Shown piece by piece: positions 49,553 through 61,881 of a DNA stretch of 64,000 nucleotides. Made by a program: the position numbers and the translations under genes. Under the pieces are notes generated by a model, which saw only the letters and a program-made list of their open reading frames with translations, had not been told where the DNA came from and ran no database searches. The stretch's first letter is position 1. Each line of letters begins with the position of its first letter. Source of the stretch: Margaritispora aquatica (lineage: Eukaryota; Ascomycota; Leotiomycetes; Helotiales; Discinellaceae); NCBI GenBank assembly GCA_007644065.1, contig VJWN01000010.1, forward strand, positions 1,364,001 through 1,428,000, read 5' to 3'.

Positions 49553-52500
49553 TCATACTTCTTCGTCACTTTCTTCACCTAGAAGTTCTCCTTCATCTTC
49601 GTCAACAACAGCGTAGTCACCTCTACCTCTTGCGAAGCTGTCTCTAGTCGTAAACCTGGCTGGCCTTGATCTACCCATTGCACTGCCTGCCGACCGCCAG
49701 AGACTTGCTACAAGTAGTGGCAAGGCTTGGGCAAGTGCTGCAACCCCAGCAATAATTATCACAGGATATTTGATCCATGGCGCCTCGTCATCAAAGGTGG
49801 CTAGGTATAATCAGCATATGGTCCAAATCGTGAAGCGCAAGCATAAATCTTACATTGTTCGCCCAGCCTGATCTGGCCAAACTTGGAAGTCCAGTTTTGC
49901 CAAACCCAATATCCGACAGCACCAGCGATAGCAAATGGAATAATGATGGCAAAGAAAAGTCCCACAACTGATAGGCCATGCTTTTTATTGAACTGGTCTC
50001 CCTTGCCTGGGCAAGGATGAGACACGCTTTTGTCCATTTGCCGACCCTCTTGACAAGTTGTGAGAGGAAGACGACGATAACCTGTAGGATCATCATATTC
50101 AATGCGGTTCTCATCTGTTGTGCAGATAAGAGAATGATCTGGCGGAGTAAAGCCTGGAACAAGGGCACAAGAGCCATCTTTTTGTCGCTGGTAGTTGAAG
50201 TCACTATACCATGTCAGCATAAAATTCGACGAGTCAGTACAAGTATTGCTTACCACTCAAAGTCACGTCGAGTGCAGGAACAGTTCCTGGCGATATCGTG
50301 CAGATGTGGAATCATGCGACCGTTGTAACACTGTGCTGTTGTCTTTTTGCGGTGATACTGCGCGACGTGACCAAACAGACAGTCGTCGTCTTGCTTAGGA
50401 TGCTTCGGGTTCCAAAGGTAATAGTCTCCAGCATCAACATTATGCTCATCCAGCTTGCAAGGCACATCTGTCAAACCCGAGAAATCCAAATTGATAGTGA
50501 CCAGATCATCTCCGTCCTTTCCCCACAGCAAGAAGTTGCGAGAATTGTCACTGGGAACAGTTGTCAGATCGTGAATGTCGATTTCCTTTTCTGAGAAGTC
50601 GTAAGAAGCCCACTTGTCTCCCTCATCTAGCGAATACCAGACTTTGTTTGTTGGGTGTCCCTCTCTGACAATGACAAGAATTCCACCCTGATCGCCATAT
50701 TCCCACATGTGAGTTCCCTGCTTGACATGCTTCCATGTCAAGCCTGCATCGGCGGTCATAAAGGTGTCGGCATCCTTTTGCGGACTAAGGAATTCTCCAA
50801 CATTTCCAGTACCAATCATCAATCCAACTGCAGAAGGAGACGAATATGTATGGGCCTTCTCTACACGCTCAGTGTATCCATGAATATGTAATGAACACTT
50901 TTCAATTGGCCCGCTGCAAGAGAATTTCTTCCCCTCCGAGTCTTTCTGAGGCGGTGTCAAGTAATCCCATTCCGCGCCATCGTTATGTGTAACCATGGTC
51001 TTGAGCTTCTTCATCTCCTTCTTGTAGTTCTTTGAGTCCAAGTTGGAGACAGTATTGACCAAGGCAACGCCTTCGATGCCTGCCATCTTTTCAAAATCCA
51101 CATACCCATAATTGTCTCGGTTCACGCCATCTATGCTGCGGACATAAGAAGTGCCGTTAGAGTTACTCTTAATAATGGTGCCATATTCTAGACCCGGCTC
51201 AGCTGTAACGGTAACATGTAAGAACACTGAGTGGGTTGAACTATCAAGAACAGTGTATCCCGTCTGATGGTCAACATTAAAGCCGTAGGGGAATTTGGCA
51301 TCAGCAAACGTGTGACCATCAACGCTAACTTCAGCTCGTAGAGTCTTCAGTTTTTCGTCCTTGATTGCAACAACAATAAACTCTGACATCATTGCAAAGT
51401 CGACAACCTCTGGGAAAGGCACATTTGTTTCCTCAAAGAAATCGTCGCTAGAAACTAATTTCCATGGATTGTCCTTGTCCTCCTTGCTTTCTCTCGACCG
51501 AGCCTCGCAATAAATCAACTTATCTCTGTGCTTCTTGGTCTCCGGGGTCTCTTTCTGCCCAGGAGTCTGATACCCAGTCTCGACCTCGGGGATGAATTCA
51601 CACTTTCTGACATAGCGTTGGAGCACCTGCCATTTGTCGTCGCCGCGGTCCCTGGTGACTGAAGCTACATTATGACACGTTTCCTGCTTATCGCAATCTT
51701 TACCGCCAACCCAAATAAGCCAGTCCTTGAACTTGGGATGGAAGTACATGATCCTAAGTTTTTCCATGTTAGGTGGATAGGGAGCGTTGAAATGACGGAT
51801 GTTTTTCCCTCGCTCAGTTGAATAGAACACTTTCTCCGTGGGTGTCAAGAAATACACCATATCGTTGTAATATTGATGTCGAATTATCCCAATGATTTTC
51901 TCGTCCTTTAGAATATGCTCCCAAGTCTTGCCGTGATCCTGAGAAAGGAAGACGCCATTGTCTGTACGCATGATAATTGACTCATCCTCTCCTGCACTGA
52001 CTCCGGTCCGCTCGAGATATATCTTCTCATGGAATGTTTTACCGTTGACTGGGTGTTGAGCATTGCCGGGCTTTCCAGAGACTGGCTCACCTGCCGCAAG
52101 CGAGCACTTGCGGGGAACTGGGTCATCCTTTTGAGCTCCCGAAGCCCTCTTGCAGTCATTTCCAGGTATCAAGCGCCAGCCAGATGATCCTTTAAAGGTG
52201 TCTTCCGGGCCAAAAGCTTTACAAGCACCTTCCGGAAGGACTAGAGAAGCCCCTTTTGCTTGTTGGCATTCCTTTCGGTCCGCACTTCGCACAAAGTTGT
52301 AGTCGCATTCGAAATCGATATCAGAGCACTCACATGGCTCAGTAATCACCTGTGGATCCTGGAATTCCTTTTTAAGAAAGCACTCAGCCGTTGGCTTACG
52401 TCTTCGATAGGATTGCTTATGGCCCATCAAGCAAGTGGGCTTTCCGTCCTTGTCTACTCTAGCATGCCATACCTCCATATCATCGTCTTTACATGTGCGC

Positions 52501-54171
52501 TCGTGCAAACCATCAAAGTCTATGGTAATGATATACCCAGCGACGTTAGGCTCTGCTTTATCTCTGGCTTCAAGCAAAAATTTCAAGCTTGTCGAGTCTG
52601 GCGTAGTGGTCAATTGAATAGCGCGAACTTTGTGCGGCAAGTCGACCTCGTCCCACGTCTTGCCATGGTCAAGCGAATATTTTGCTTCGTTGTTAAATCC
52701 TTCTTCCACTGCAAGCAAGACAGAGCCTTGGTCACCGAATTCATATTTATGAGGTCCTTTGAGACCAAAACGCCAAGTTAAGCCCGCATCATCAGACACA
52801 TAGAGGTTTCCTTTCTCATAATCGTCAAGGTAATCGCCGGTATTACCTACTCCCATAACTAAGCCAGGCGCTGGACTAGAGAATACGCGACCGGAGTTTC
52901 GAAGATCTGTGACCGAATGAAGATGCAACTCCTCCTTGTCGACTTTCATAGATTCCCAGGTGCGTCCATCATCAAAACTGATCTTAGACTTGACCTTCTT
53001 GGCGGTATTTGACTTCTCCACATCCGCCCAATTCTCTACGCTGTTGACAAAAACGATGCCTTGAACACCTGCCATTTTCTCAAAATCCACCAAGCCATAA
53101 GAATTCCGGTTCGTGTGTTCCATATTTCTTGTGAAATACGTTCCGTTCGAATTACTACTGAGGAAAACACCCATTGGATTTGTAGGGCGTGTGTTCATAA
53201 CATCGATCTGGATGCTATAATTCGTTCCCTCAAGCAGCGTGTATGCCTCCTCCGTAATTTTGTGATCCTGAGGAAAGATGGCTCTGTGCCACCTAATGGT
53301 GTCGTCCGAGGAGTATAAGGCCATCTCATCAGTGGATTCGGCTGTTGCAGCCACAACAACATATGGTTTCACAAACGCCATATTGACGATTCCTTGTACT
53401 GTTCTGCCAGCTTCAAGTTCGGGTTCGAATTCCTGGACAACCCCCTTGTCCTCTCCAAAAAAGTTATCCGAGATCAGCAGCCGGTAGTCCTTCCTCCATG
53501 GTGAAAAACGTCCCTTCACTACACACAGAATCCTGTCTTTATCCAAATCAGCTTGGGAGGTAGTAAACATTTCTGTTCCTTTAGCCCAATGGCAACCCGC
53601 AGTATCTGCTCGTAGATATTTGGCAGCTTTTGAGAATCCATCCGTTGTATACATGGTCTGCCACAGATTAGCAAGTGTCGTCTTCCTTGAATCTAGATCA
53701 TGAACTTACCAATTCTTCGCAGAATATGCCCGAGCAATCCATCGAGTTGAATATAATCCTGTTAGGATCCGCGGCGTGAAATTCCAAAACGTTGCGGAAG
53801 ATACTGGCTGGAGACTCTGCATGGAATTCCGTCCATGTCTTTCCCCGATCGCTGGTCTGCCAATGGATCTTATCATTGGTGATGATATATGCTCGTTTCT
53901 TGTCGAACTCGTGCATCACCAGCTCCAATAGCTTTCCCTCTGGTCCATTCTTGACCATTTCCCAGTTCACCCCAGCGTCCTCTGATCGATACACATTATG
54001 GCTGACTCCGTCCTCAAACAGAATCACATCCGAGTCCTCAAAGTAATTTACATTGTTCGGAATAAAGTCGAACTTTTTGCTCTTCACATCGGGCTTCTCT
54101 TTCTTCGCCCAGGCTCCTGTCAACAAAAGTGCAGAAGACAGGAGCCTCTTCCAGCCGGCTTCTAGCCTCAT
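49553..54171 (-). CDS. vps10: Vacuolar protein sorting receptor Vps10 (sortilin family)
   Basis: Type I sorting receptor that carries carboxypeptidase Y and other vacuolar hydrolases from the late Golgi to endosomes and is recycled by retromer. Exons 54171-53710, 53657-50254, 50203-49854 and 49800-49553 give 1487 residues, close to other filamentous fungi. The start [21 protein letters not shown] is a clear signal peptide; an upstream in-frame extension to 54234 lacks a reason to be used. Two tandem Vps10 (beta-propeller) domains follow, with many BNR/Asp-box turns such as [36 protein letters not shown] and TADAGLTWK. Each domain ends in a Cys-rich 10CC module ([14 protein letters not shown] and the [14 protein letters not shown] block, the latter created by splicing). 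A membrane segment [22 protein letters not shown] and a second hydrophobic stretch [22 protein letters not shown] precede an acidic tail [12 protein letters not shown]. Confidence 0.96.
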
Positions 54172-55500
54172 CTTGGACACAGATCGGTGCTGATATCGAA
54201 GCCCATCAAAGTTGGGCTGCGCGTCTCTGTTCAAATGGTGAATTCGATTGCTGGACTGCGTGACTTTCGTCGATTGATAGAATTCGAGCCTCTGATGGAT
54301 AGTCGGAGGTTTCTTGATATTTGGTTTGGATTAGGTGGCTCTCGTAGTACCTTCAGCTCAGAGGCGAGCTTGAAACACGTTTGGCTCGTTGCAACCTAGA
54401 ACATGACGCGCCTTCTTTCAATTGGTCCTTGGAGCTTGGACTATTTTTGTACGCTATACTTCAACTGAACACAACAAATTCAAGCCTTTGATCTTTAGTA
54501 GGAGATCTGGTTTCTCAATCTATCTTCATAGTCCAGTCTGGACTTGGTATGACTATGGTAGAGAATGTGTCTGCCCACTCGCATTCCATCCAGGTGAGTT
54601 CTGCATGGGAGACCCTAAAATACTCGAATATGTTTGCTGTTTTATAAACTTCTGTTGAATAGTTCCTCTGCCTTATAAATACATTTCAACTTCATTCTAG
54701 CTTGAGAATATCTATTTATATATGAGAGAATCGTTTTCGTGTATCTATAGACATCTGTACTAATTCAGACAATCAACCTTGCTCAATACCTAGAATTCAC
54801 TTCGCTAACCTATTGTCCCGCACCAAGGAGCACAGACAACCTATTCTGCTCAACAGATGCAAAATTGTCACTCAATCCCATCTCATTGCCACTAGAGTTT
54901 CAGAATGTCTATTTATCAAACATTGGTTCTTTGTAAGAGCCAAAAATGATGCTGCTACTGTAACTATGTACCTAATTCATGCAACCAGAGGTGTAAAGCC
55001 ACATGCATATGCATGTGCTCGTACCTCTCCCCTATTTTTTCTCTCGCAAGCACATGCATCGTGAAGAACTGAACCAACACGACGGGACCAAGTAAACTTT
55101 TCGAAGGATGTGCCTCCGTAAGCCACCTCCTGACAGGTGCTGCAATGATCCGCAAACAAAGTCTAGAGTTTAATCATACAAAAACAAGTCCAAAAAACGG
55201 CAAATGTAGTTCCGAAACAAATGGATAGGGTTTTCAAAGTTGATTCTCGGTTGGCTTGATCCAAACAACGAGACCTTGTCTTAACCAAAAGCGAGTTTGA
55301 AGTTTGAAGTTTGGTTTTGAATAACAATCCACAGTATTTGAAAGGTGATCACAGGTACGAAAGATGAGTTATACAAGCACTACAAATATTCATTATAGAT
55401 GGTGGTATCAATTCGGACGTTCAACTCCGATAAAATCATCCGCTATGATATCAAAACCAAATCCCGCTAAGCAGTACAAAACATTAAGAACATTTCCTCT
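54172..55500. other. Spacer upstream of VPS10
   Basis: Promoter of VPS10 and 3' flank of the next minus-strand gene. AT-rich between about 54650 and 54800. No supported coding frame or repeat. Confidence 0.6.
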
Positions 55501-57975
55501 TCAATAGACCTTCTTTTGGGAGCGGCTAACTTTTTGCCACAAGCGCTTCACGACTCCGTTTTCCTTCTCTGAAGGTCCCCAACCATCGTGCCCACCAAAA
55601 GGGCCTTTCATCTCGCACTTCTCATCCGCCATGGACAACGGTTCTTCTCGTAGACTGCTCTTGGATGTCTGCCAACCGTAGATAGTGTTCTCGTCTGCTC
55701 TCAGGTCGGGTCTTGTAAGGGTCATCCTGAGGGTCATCTCTCTACTGCCTGCCATCGCATGCGAATATGTCTCCGCTTGCTTCACCAAGGCAGGCCTAGT
55801 GGTGCTGGTCTTTAGGATTTCTGAGGAGGACCTGCTGTTTCTTGCTATCACAGGTCCTATGCCTCGATGTTGGCGAAATCCAAGTTCATGTAGGGGGGTG
55901 ACAGGTGATTCTGGATCGGCCATAGATATGTCATCTTCATATAGAGATGCTGTGTCATCATTCAAAAAAGAATGTCCCCTGTCCGCATAATAAGACTGCT
56001 TCTTCCTAATCGCATCCTTTGACGCACGTTTCGGTGGTTTGTTCTCCTTATCGGCACCATCAGTGACAGAGTCCAATGATGGAAATCCGAATTCGATTGC
56101 CTCGTCAAACTTCTGCGGCGACGCCAAGTATACTCGTAGCTTCAGTCGTGCTTCAGGGTCCTGGTAGTGTGCAGCATTTGGATCAATGGAAGATATCGAG
56201 TCTTTTGGTGTGTGTTTTGGTGCGATAAGAGACATGGTCCGCGACTTTGAGCGTAGATGAGGGGATGTGGGCGCCGATTCGAATTTGGGGGAACGTGGGG
56301 ATGACATTGAACTTCTGCCAAACGGCATTTTTGTTATTGACATTTGTCTTCGAAAGGACGGCCTCCTAATGCTTTCCAGAGTTGGAATGACAACTCCATC
56401 GAGATTGGCATGATAGTCGTCTAATGCTAACTTCAAATCAAGGTCCTTCTCCTCATCCATCCAGCGAAAGGTCTCGTACATCGCCGTCATACTAAAATCC
56501 GGATCTTCTTCACCTGCTTCTTGTTCTATTTCAAAGCTATCTCTGACTGGAGATTGGTTTGTAGGATCGTCGAAAAGAGGTGCTAGATTGCGACTGGCTC
56601 GACGAGACTTTTTGAATATTGCTTCATCAGCGGCGTCAAGAATAACACTCTCACGGAGTCGAGCGGCTAGGATCACCTGCTCCTCTCTTGTGAATTGTTT
56701 CTTCTTGATCTTGTCGGGTAAAGTCAGAAACCAACTTGCTTCGTTACTTGATATAGACTGCTGGCGAGCTAACTTTCGTTGTCGACGAGAGGACGAGGCT
56801 GATCTTCGAGGTTCAGTCAAGTTAATATTTATTCCTCGGCGGTCTGCAAGAGAGCTCTTCTTGTGGCTCTGAATAGGAAGTTCATTGAGCTCATTGAGGG
56901 CGTTTGACCTCGAATTCTGTGCAATGTGGAGCCTCTCTCGTGTCGAAAAAAACTGCAGAATAGTGTGTCAGTTTGTGCTCTTAAACCAAATCCAGGAGAA
57001 GATAGCACTAAAGAGTAAAACATCCTTCCGGAGGAGTGGCATATTTCAGATAATTCAGGTACTTTGCGGCACGATCACGGCTTGAGTAATAGTTTGACTA
57101 GTTCCTTAGTGTGCAGGAGCTAGACGTCAACTGGAACACCTTATGCAGCCAGTATTGGTAAAGTGAGCCAAAGGAATGCACGCCGGTGCTTCAGTGAGGA
57201 CAGACGGTGGACGAATGGCGTATCCAGGAACCAAATGGCGCATCATTATTCCACGCCAGCACTATCGCGTGGGACGGATCGTTGGGTCGAGCGGGATAGA
57301 CTTGGAAGATCGGGGCGAGAACTGCTAATGCGAGTAACTTGCAAGGACGAATTGCCAAAACCTCAAAAATACCAACTGTATGCTCGAAAGTAGTGGCAGA
57401 GCGATGAATAATTCCCCAGAATTACAAACGACCGACGACAACAGTACCGTGGCTGCTGAAGTCGTTCGATGGGCACACGAATCAGAGGTACATACGCACG
57501 AATGATTCATATTCCACAAAGCGTCAATTGAAGACTCGAAGTCCCACAACAACGCCTCTCATGGTAGCTCCCGTCGCTTGGCCAGGTCCAGTTCCAGTAC
57601 CGTTTGGATGATCCAAATCGTATATTTCAATCGCCCAGCACATCCAATTCCGCCCGCAGATCCAGTGCGGCAGCCCATCTCGAGCAATGCTATGTACATA
57701 AAGAAATATTTAGGACGTACCTTTCGCCTCACAGCTATTGGCAAAGCATCGAACTCTTCTTCCGTTGTGCCATATCCTGTCATCTCCTTCATGTTCTTCC
57801 TAAATCGTCCAGGCAAGCTTCGCGATGATTCCGGACGGTCGAATGAATGGGCATAGAGAGTCTTTGGGTCGTTCTGATCAAGGTCGACGTTGTTCGAGGA
57901 GTATAATGTGGAAAGTTCGAGCGAAGAAGGAACTGCAAGTCGAGAACTGTATTGACCAGGCTGTAACGGCGCCAT
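55501..57975 (-). CDS. Conserved fungal protein of unknown function with a 768-nt intron
   Basis: Not recognised by function. Two open stretches that look separate join into one protein: exon 1 at 57975-57721 (85 residues from MAPLQPGQYSS to FDALPIAVRRK) and exon 2 at 56952-55501 (starting FFSTRERLHIAQNSRS). Donor GTACGT and acceptor CTGCAG are both phase 0, and the junction reads RRKFFSTRERL. The total is 568 residues. Features are a basic Ser/Arg-rich block (PRRSASSSRRQRKLARQQS), a well-conserved helical segment (KKQFTREEQVILAARLRESVILDAADEAIF), several Ser-rich blocks likely phosphorylated, and a C-terminal block MTLRMTLTRPDLRADENTIYGWQ ending in a basic tail. Probably a cytoplasmic or nuclear phosphoprotein. 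A shorter model starting at 57042 would also stay open, but needs a weak GTTTTA donor. Confidence 0.72.
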
Positions 57976-60900
57976 GACTGCTTCAGGGGATCTGACGGTC
58001 AAGATCTCTGGTGCTTGAGGCTAATATTGCATCCTTATGCAGGAGAAAGCAAAGGACGTGCTGAATTGGTTTCTGTTTCCACACAAAGTCTGCTGGCGAT
58101 GTGGATATGGATGTGATACGGTCAGCACCGGCACCAGAGCAGGACTCAGCATAATATGGTAATGAGCGAGTATCTTGGGTCCTTCGGTGAAAGCGACCTC
58201 ATTCCCAAAGAATCATGGCTTCACAAGGCCCCTGGGACATACGGAGCTCATGCGGGCCCTGTCAGACCGTTTTGGTGGAAGCAACCGGGGATGTCTACGA
58301 TCGTGGGTCTTATCCTGGCGCCTGAGTGATTAGAAGACTGTACTCCTGTGATTGGACAAGAAAGGGAGTGGATGGAGCCAAGTACAGACTTTCAGACAGT
58401 TGGAATCATATTTTTTCCTGCTGTGTGATGTTTCAAAGCGTTGTGAGATGCAGGACGGGTAGCTACTGGCGAGAAATTCGGAATGGCTTCAAGATCCCGC
58501 CTAATATGCATGGGCTTCACTCCAGAGAGACATTAGAGTCTGGAGAGATATCAAGTCAAGAATCTTGCATATATTCATCATATCCATCATGGTTGATATT
58601 TCCAAGGGCGAGTCTCAGCTCCAATGTAATGTATAATTAAGGGCGCTTCTGAGTCTACCCATCAAACCTGTCAGGATTGTCACTCATGTGTACACCAATC
58701 TACAAGTTCTGGGACTTCCTTGAACAGTTGGTCAAGCTCTGCCGAGCTATGAAATATCCTGCAGGGGCGAGCGTCAAGGGTGAAAGGGCCTTGCTCTTTC
58801 TGCCCTGTCCGCAGTTCATATGGTGACCAGGTTCATCTGGAACATCGCCAACCCCATGAGCTAGGCCCCAGATTTGATCCAAGCAGTGGACCAACAGTTT
58901 GGGAACCTTCAAACCTTCAACGGCTGCCATCAAAGTGTCAATTCAATGTCAGGACGATGACAATCTCAAAGGAGTACCGATGAGAAATTGCTGTACACTA
59001 CAATGTTCTTATCAGGGCTTTGATTTGAGAACCTTAGAGTCCAAGAGGGGCTTCAAATTCAACTCAGTAAGCCAATCCAGACTGCTTGTTATCCATGGCA
59101 TGGCCAAATAGGTACATCATATGGATTTTTTATCTTCCAAGCCAAGAAGCTATTTTTCCGTAAGTATCTCCGTATGATATTAATAAGTCAGTGTCGACAT
59201 AACAAGAAGGTGGTCATTAGTTGCCAAGCTCATGCCGTTACTCGTCAGAAACCACTTTATCAGTTGGGGAGTTCATATAAAATCCAGGTACACCACCGAA
59301 TCATCCGTCTATGGTCCTACTGCCCTTGCCTGTGTCTGCAACTCTGCAACACCTTCAGCTGACGGCAGGGTGCCGAAATGCAGCCTCAATGGAGCTTTCA
59401 AAGAGCGGTGGCGTCGACTGTCGAGAACAGAGAAAATATACGGGTCGAGAAGAGCATGGGATATGGAGTGCACAAGGCTTGCACAGGAACACATGGCCTT
59501 GAGGGCGCGTCCCTGCATATCTGCCGACTGAAAGAGAATGAGGCAAGATGTTCAACCATTTCGTGTGCCTGACAATCTTTCTGATTTGCCTGGACCCACC
59601 GACAACAGACATGATGTTTGCTCCACTTTCTAGAAAGAGGTGCACCAAAAGCTGAGCAAGCGCGAGATAATCCAATTATGGGAATGGATACACCGAACAC
59701 ATCACTCCCAAGCCTTGGTACAGAGTAATGCATTTTGCCGAAAGGCGGATGAAAGGCTCACATACACGGCATACCATTACTATATGGTAACTAGCACAGG
59801 TCAGCAGCCAATTGTGCCATATTTTCATCTATTTTGTTCGTATGAACCTCCTATCAGAGGATATATGAGCATCAACGTAAGAAAATTATCCCGCTGATGC
59901 AACACTTTCAGCATCCAACGTCAAACAAGTTGGTCAATTTGAGGAGGGTTACGGGCGTACTGTGTCACCTCATGGTACAACATCCATGGACTCAACCTGG
60001 AATCTATTCACCACCTCGGTGTCTCCTGCATACAGTGGTGCCATAGCAAGCATCACTTAATCTATTCTATTGTAACCCATCACTGAAGAACCCTTCTCCA
60101 GGCCGCCTCCACGCTCTCAACACTACCTCGTACACCTCATATACTGACCACATCCTTCATTGGGCCAAAAGTGACGACTTCGACCAGTTCGTTGCGGCCC
60201 ACGGACCTCAATTGACACCCACACAAAAAAAACAAAAAAAAACACGGGACGGCCTGTGGGAGCCATTGCGGAGAAGAAAACGCTCGGTCTCGCGCAAGGC
60301 TTATCAGATGGGGGCGATATGATTGATATCCATCCGTATTGAGTCTGATATAACCATCTGATTTCTTAAGAGTTGGGATGGCAAGTGCGGGATCTAGAGA
60401 CGGCATGAAAGCCTAATAATGTTGTGTTCGGCTTCCGGCTAGCATTTCCCTGCTGTACCTCTTTTGCTTCTTTTCCAAGCATTGTTGTGACTGTACTGCT
60501 GTACGCGATGCGCTGGTATCCTTGTGCGTCTCTGTACTTTGTCATGGAATGAAGCTCATGTGAGTTTCTGAAACAAAAGTCTGTCGTGGCCTTTGCCCGA
60601 ACGAAAGGTTTCCTTTCCCAATTCCACCTTCATGCAAGGCTACAAAGGTACGAAAAAGGGAGCAGGAAACACGAGCTTTGATACCATTTTAGTTCATTCC
60701 CGAGTTCACGTCCCTTTCGGCACTTGCCATCAATCCCAACAGTATTTCTTATTTTTAGGGGTTCAAAAAGGCACATCACATCTAGATTAAAACGGTGCGC
60801 ACAGAGCAAAAAGAGCGTGTCTTGTCGGCCCTTTGGCGAACTTGGGTCAGTTATCACACAGGGCACCGTCAAAGCGATGCCTTAATTCTGAAGTCTCCGA

Positions 60901-61881
60901 GTCGATCTTCCTGTGAGGTGAGGTTGTTTTTTACCCCTCTTCTCATACTATTGATATTGGCCCACTTCGCTCCTACTCCATTGTTTCAATCATCCGCGAT
61001 GTTTCTCATTTTCTCCTCCTTATTCTCCTTGTTCTCATTCCTACGAACATTATTCGAGAGCAACAACGAGTCGTACGTGGTAAGCGAGAAGGATTCATGG
61101 ATGTGATAAGCCATGTCCAGTAGTGATGCTCCGAGGCTGATGGGACAGTTATGTTGGCGCGAGCGCAAGGATGGGCATGTACTGTTCGATAGATGACAAG
61201 AGGAGGGAAGGATCTCGGTGAAAAGAACACGGCAAGAGTGGTGCTGGTCTATGTCGATATCAGAACCGGGTCTTGATGAATCAAAGCGTCACGGCAATTC
61301 ATAAGACATTCTTTGAAATCGCTATCTAGATGTCTCCTCAACAAATCTGGTGACAGTGCTATGGACTTCAGTACATTTCCAAGAACGACATTTCCTCTCG
61401 GGAAACAAGTTCAATTGAACTCGATTGATTCCAATCAATGCAGGCTTTTCATGTTCAAAATTGTCAAGATGCCACAAGAAGGCACACACAAACACAGGAA
61501 ATCACGGAAGACAAGCCAAGACCAAAAGCTTTTCGTGATTATAAAGCCTTACAACGTCCAACAATATATACTCAAGCATAGCAAAGAAAACGTAACGAGA
61601 AAACAAGCCAGTTTCCAGAAAGTTCTGCTGAAGACTACCTCCTACTCCCACCATCATCACAGTCGTTAACATCGTAATTCCTCACCGTCGTCATCATCAT
61701 TACCGATTCTGAGGGAATCATGCTGCTGGAAAAACAGAAATGCACTACCATAACGAAATGACCGAAACGTAGAAAGAAAGAAACACCAAAACTTCGAGTC
61801 CATCATCAACATCCACAACATCGGCAGCTCCAAAGAATTGTTGAACGGTAATCATTCGACGGCAGATAGCTTGTCATAAAT
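57976..61881. other. 3.9-kb region without a supported gene
   Basis: Lies between two minus-strand genes. Open frames are all under about 110 residues, lack family features and do not chain through consensus splice sites. An A run occurs near 60226-60242. It probably contains the promoter of the 568-residue protein gene; otherwise nothing is seen in it. Confidence 0.55.

Noticed and set aside
54172..54234. Extension of Vps10 beginning MNRDAQPNFDG
   Set aside because: It would bury the signal peptide that begins at 54171.
57022..57042. Alternative first exon MPLLRKD for the 55.5-58.0 kb gene
   Set aside because: In frame, but the donor GTTTTA is poor; the junction with the exon ending at 57721 has consensus ends and gives a better protein. 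Kept only as an alternative start.
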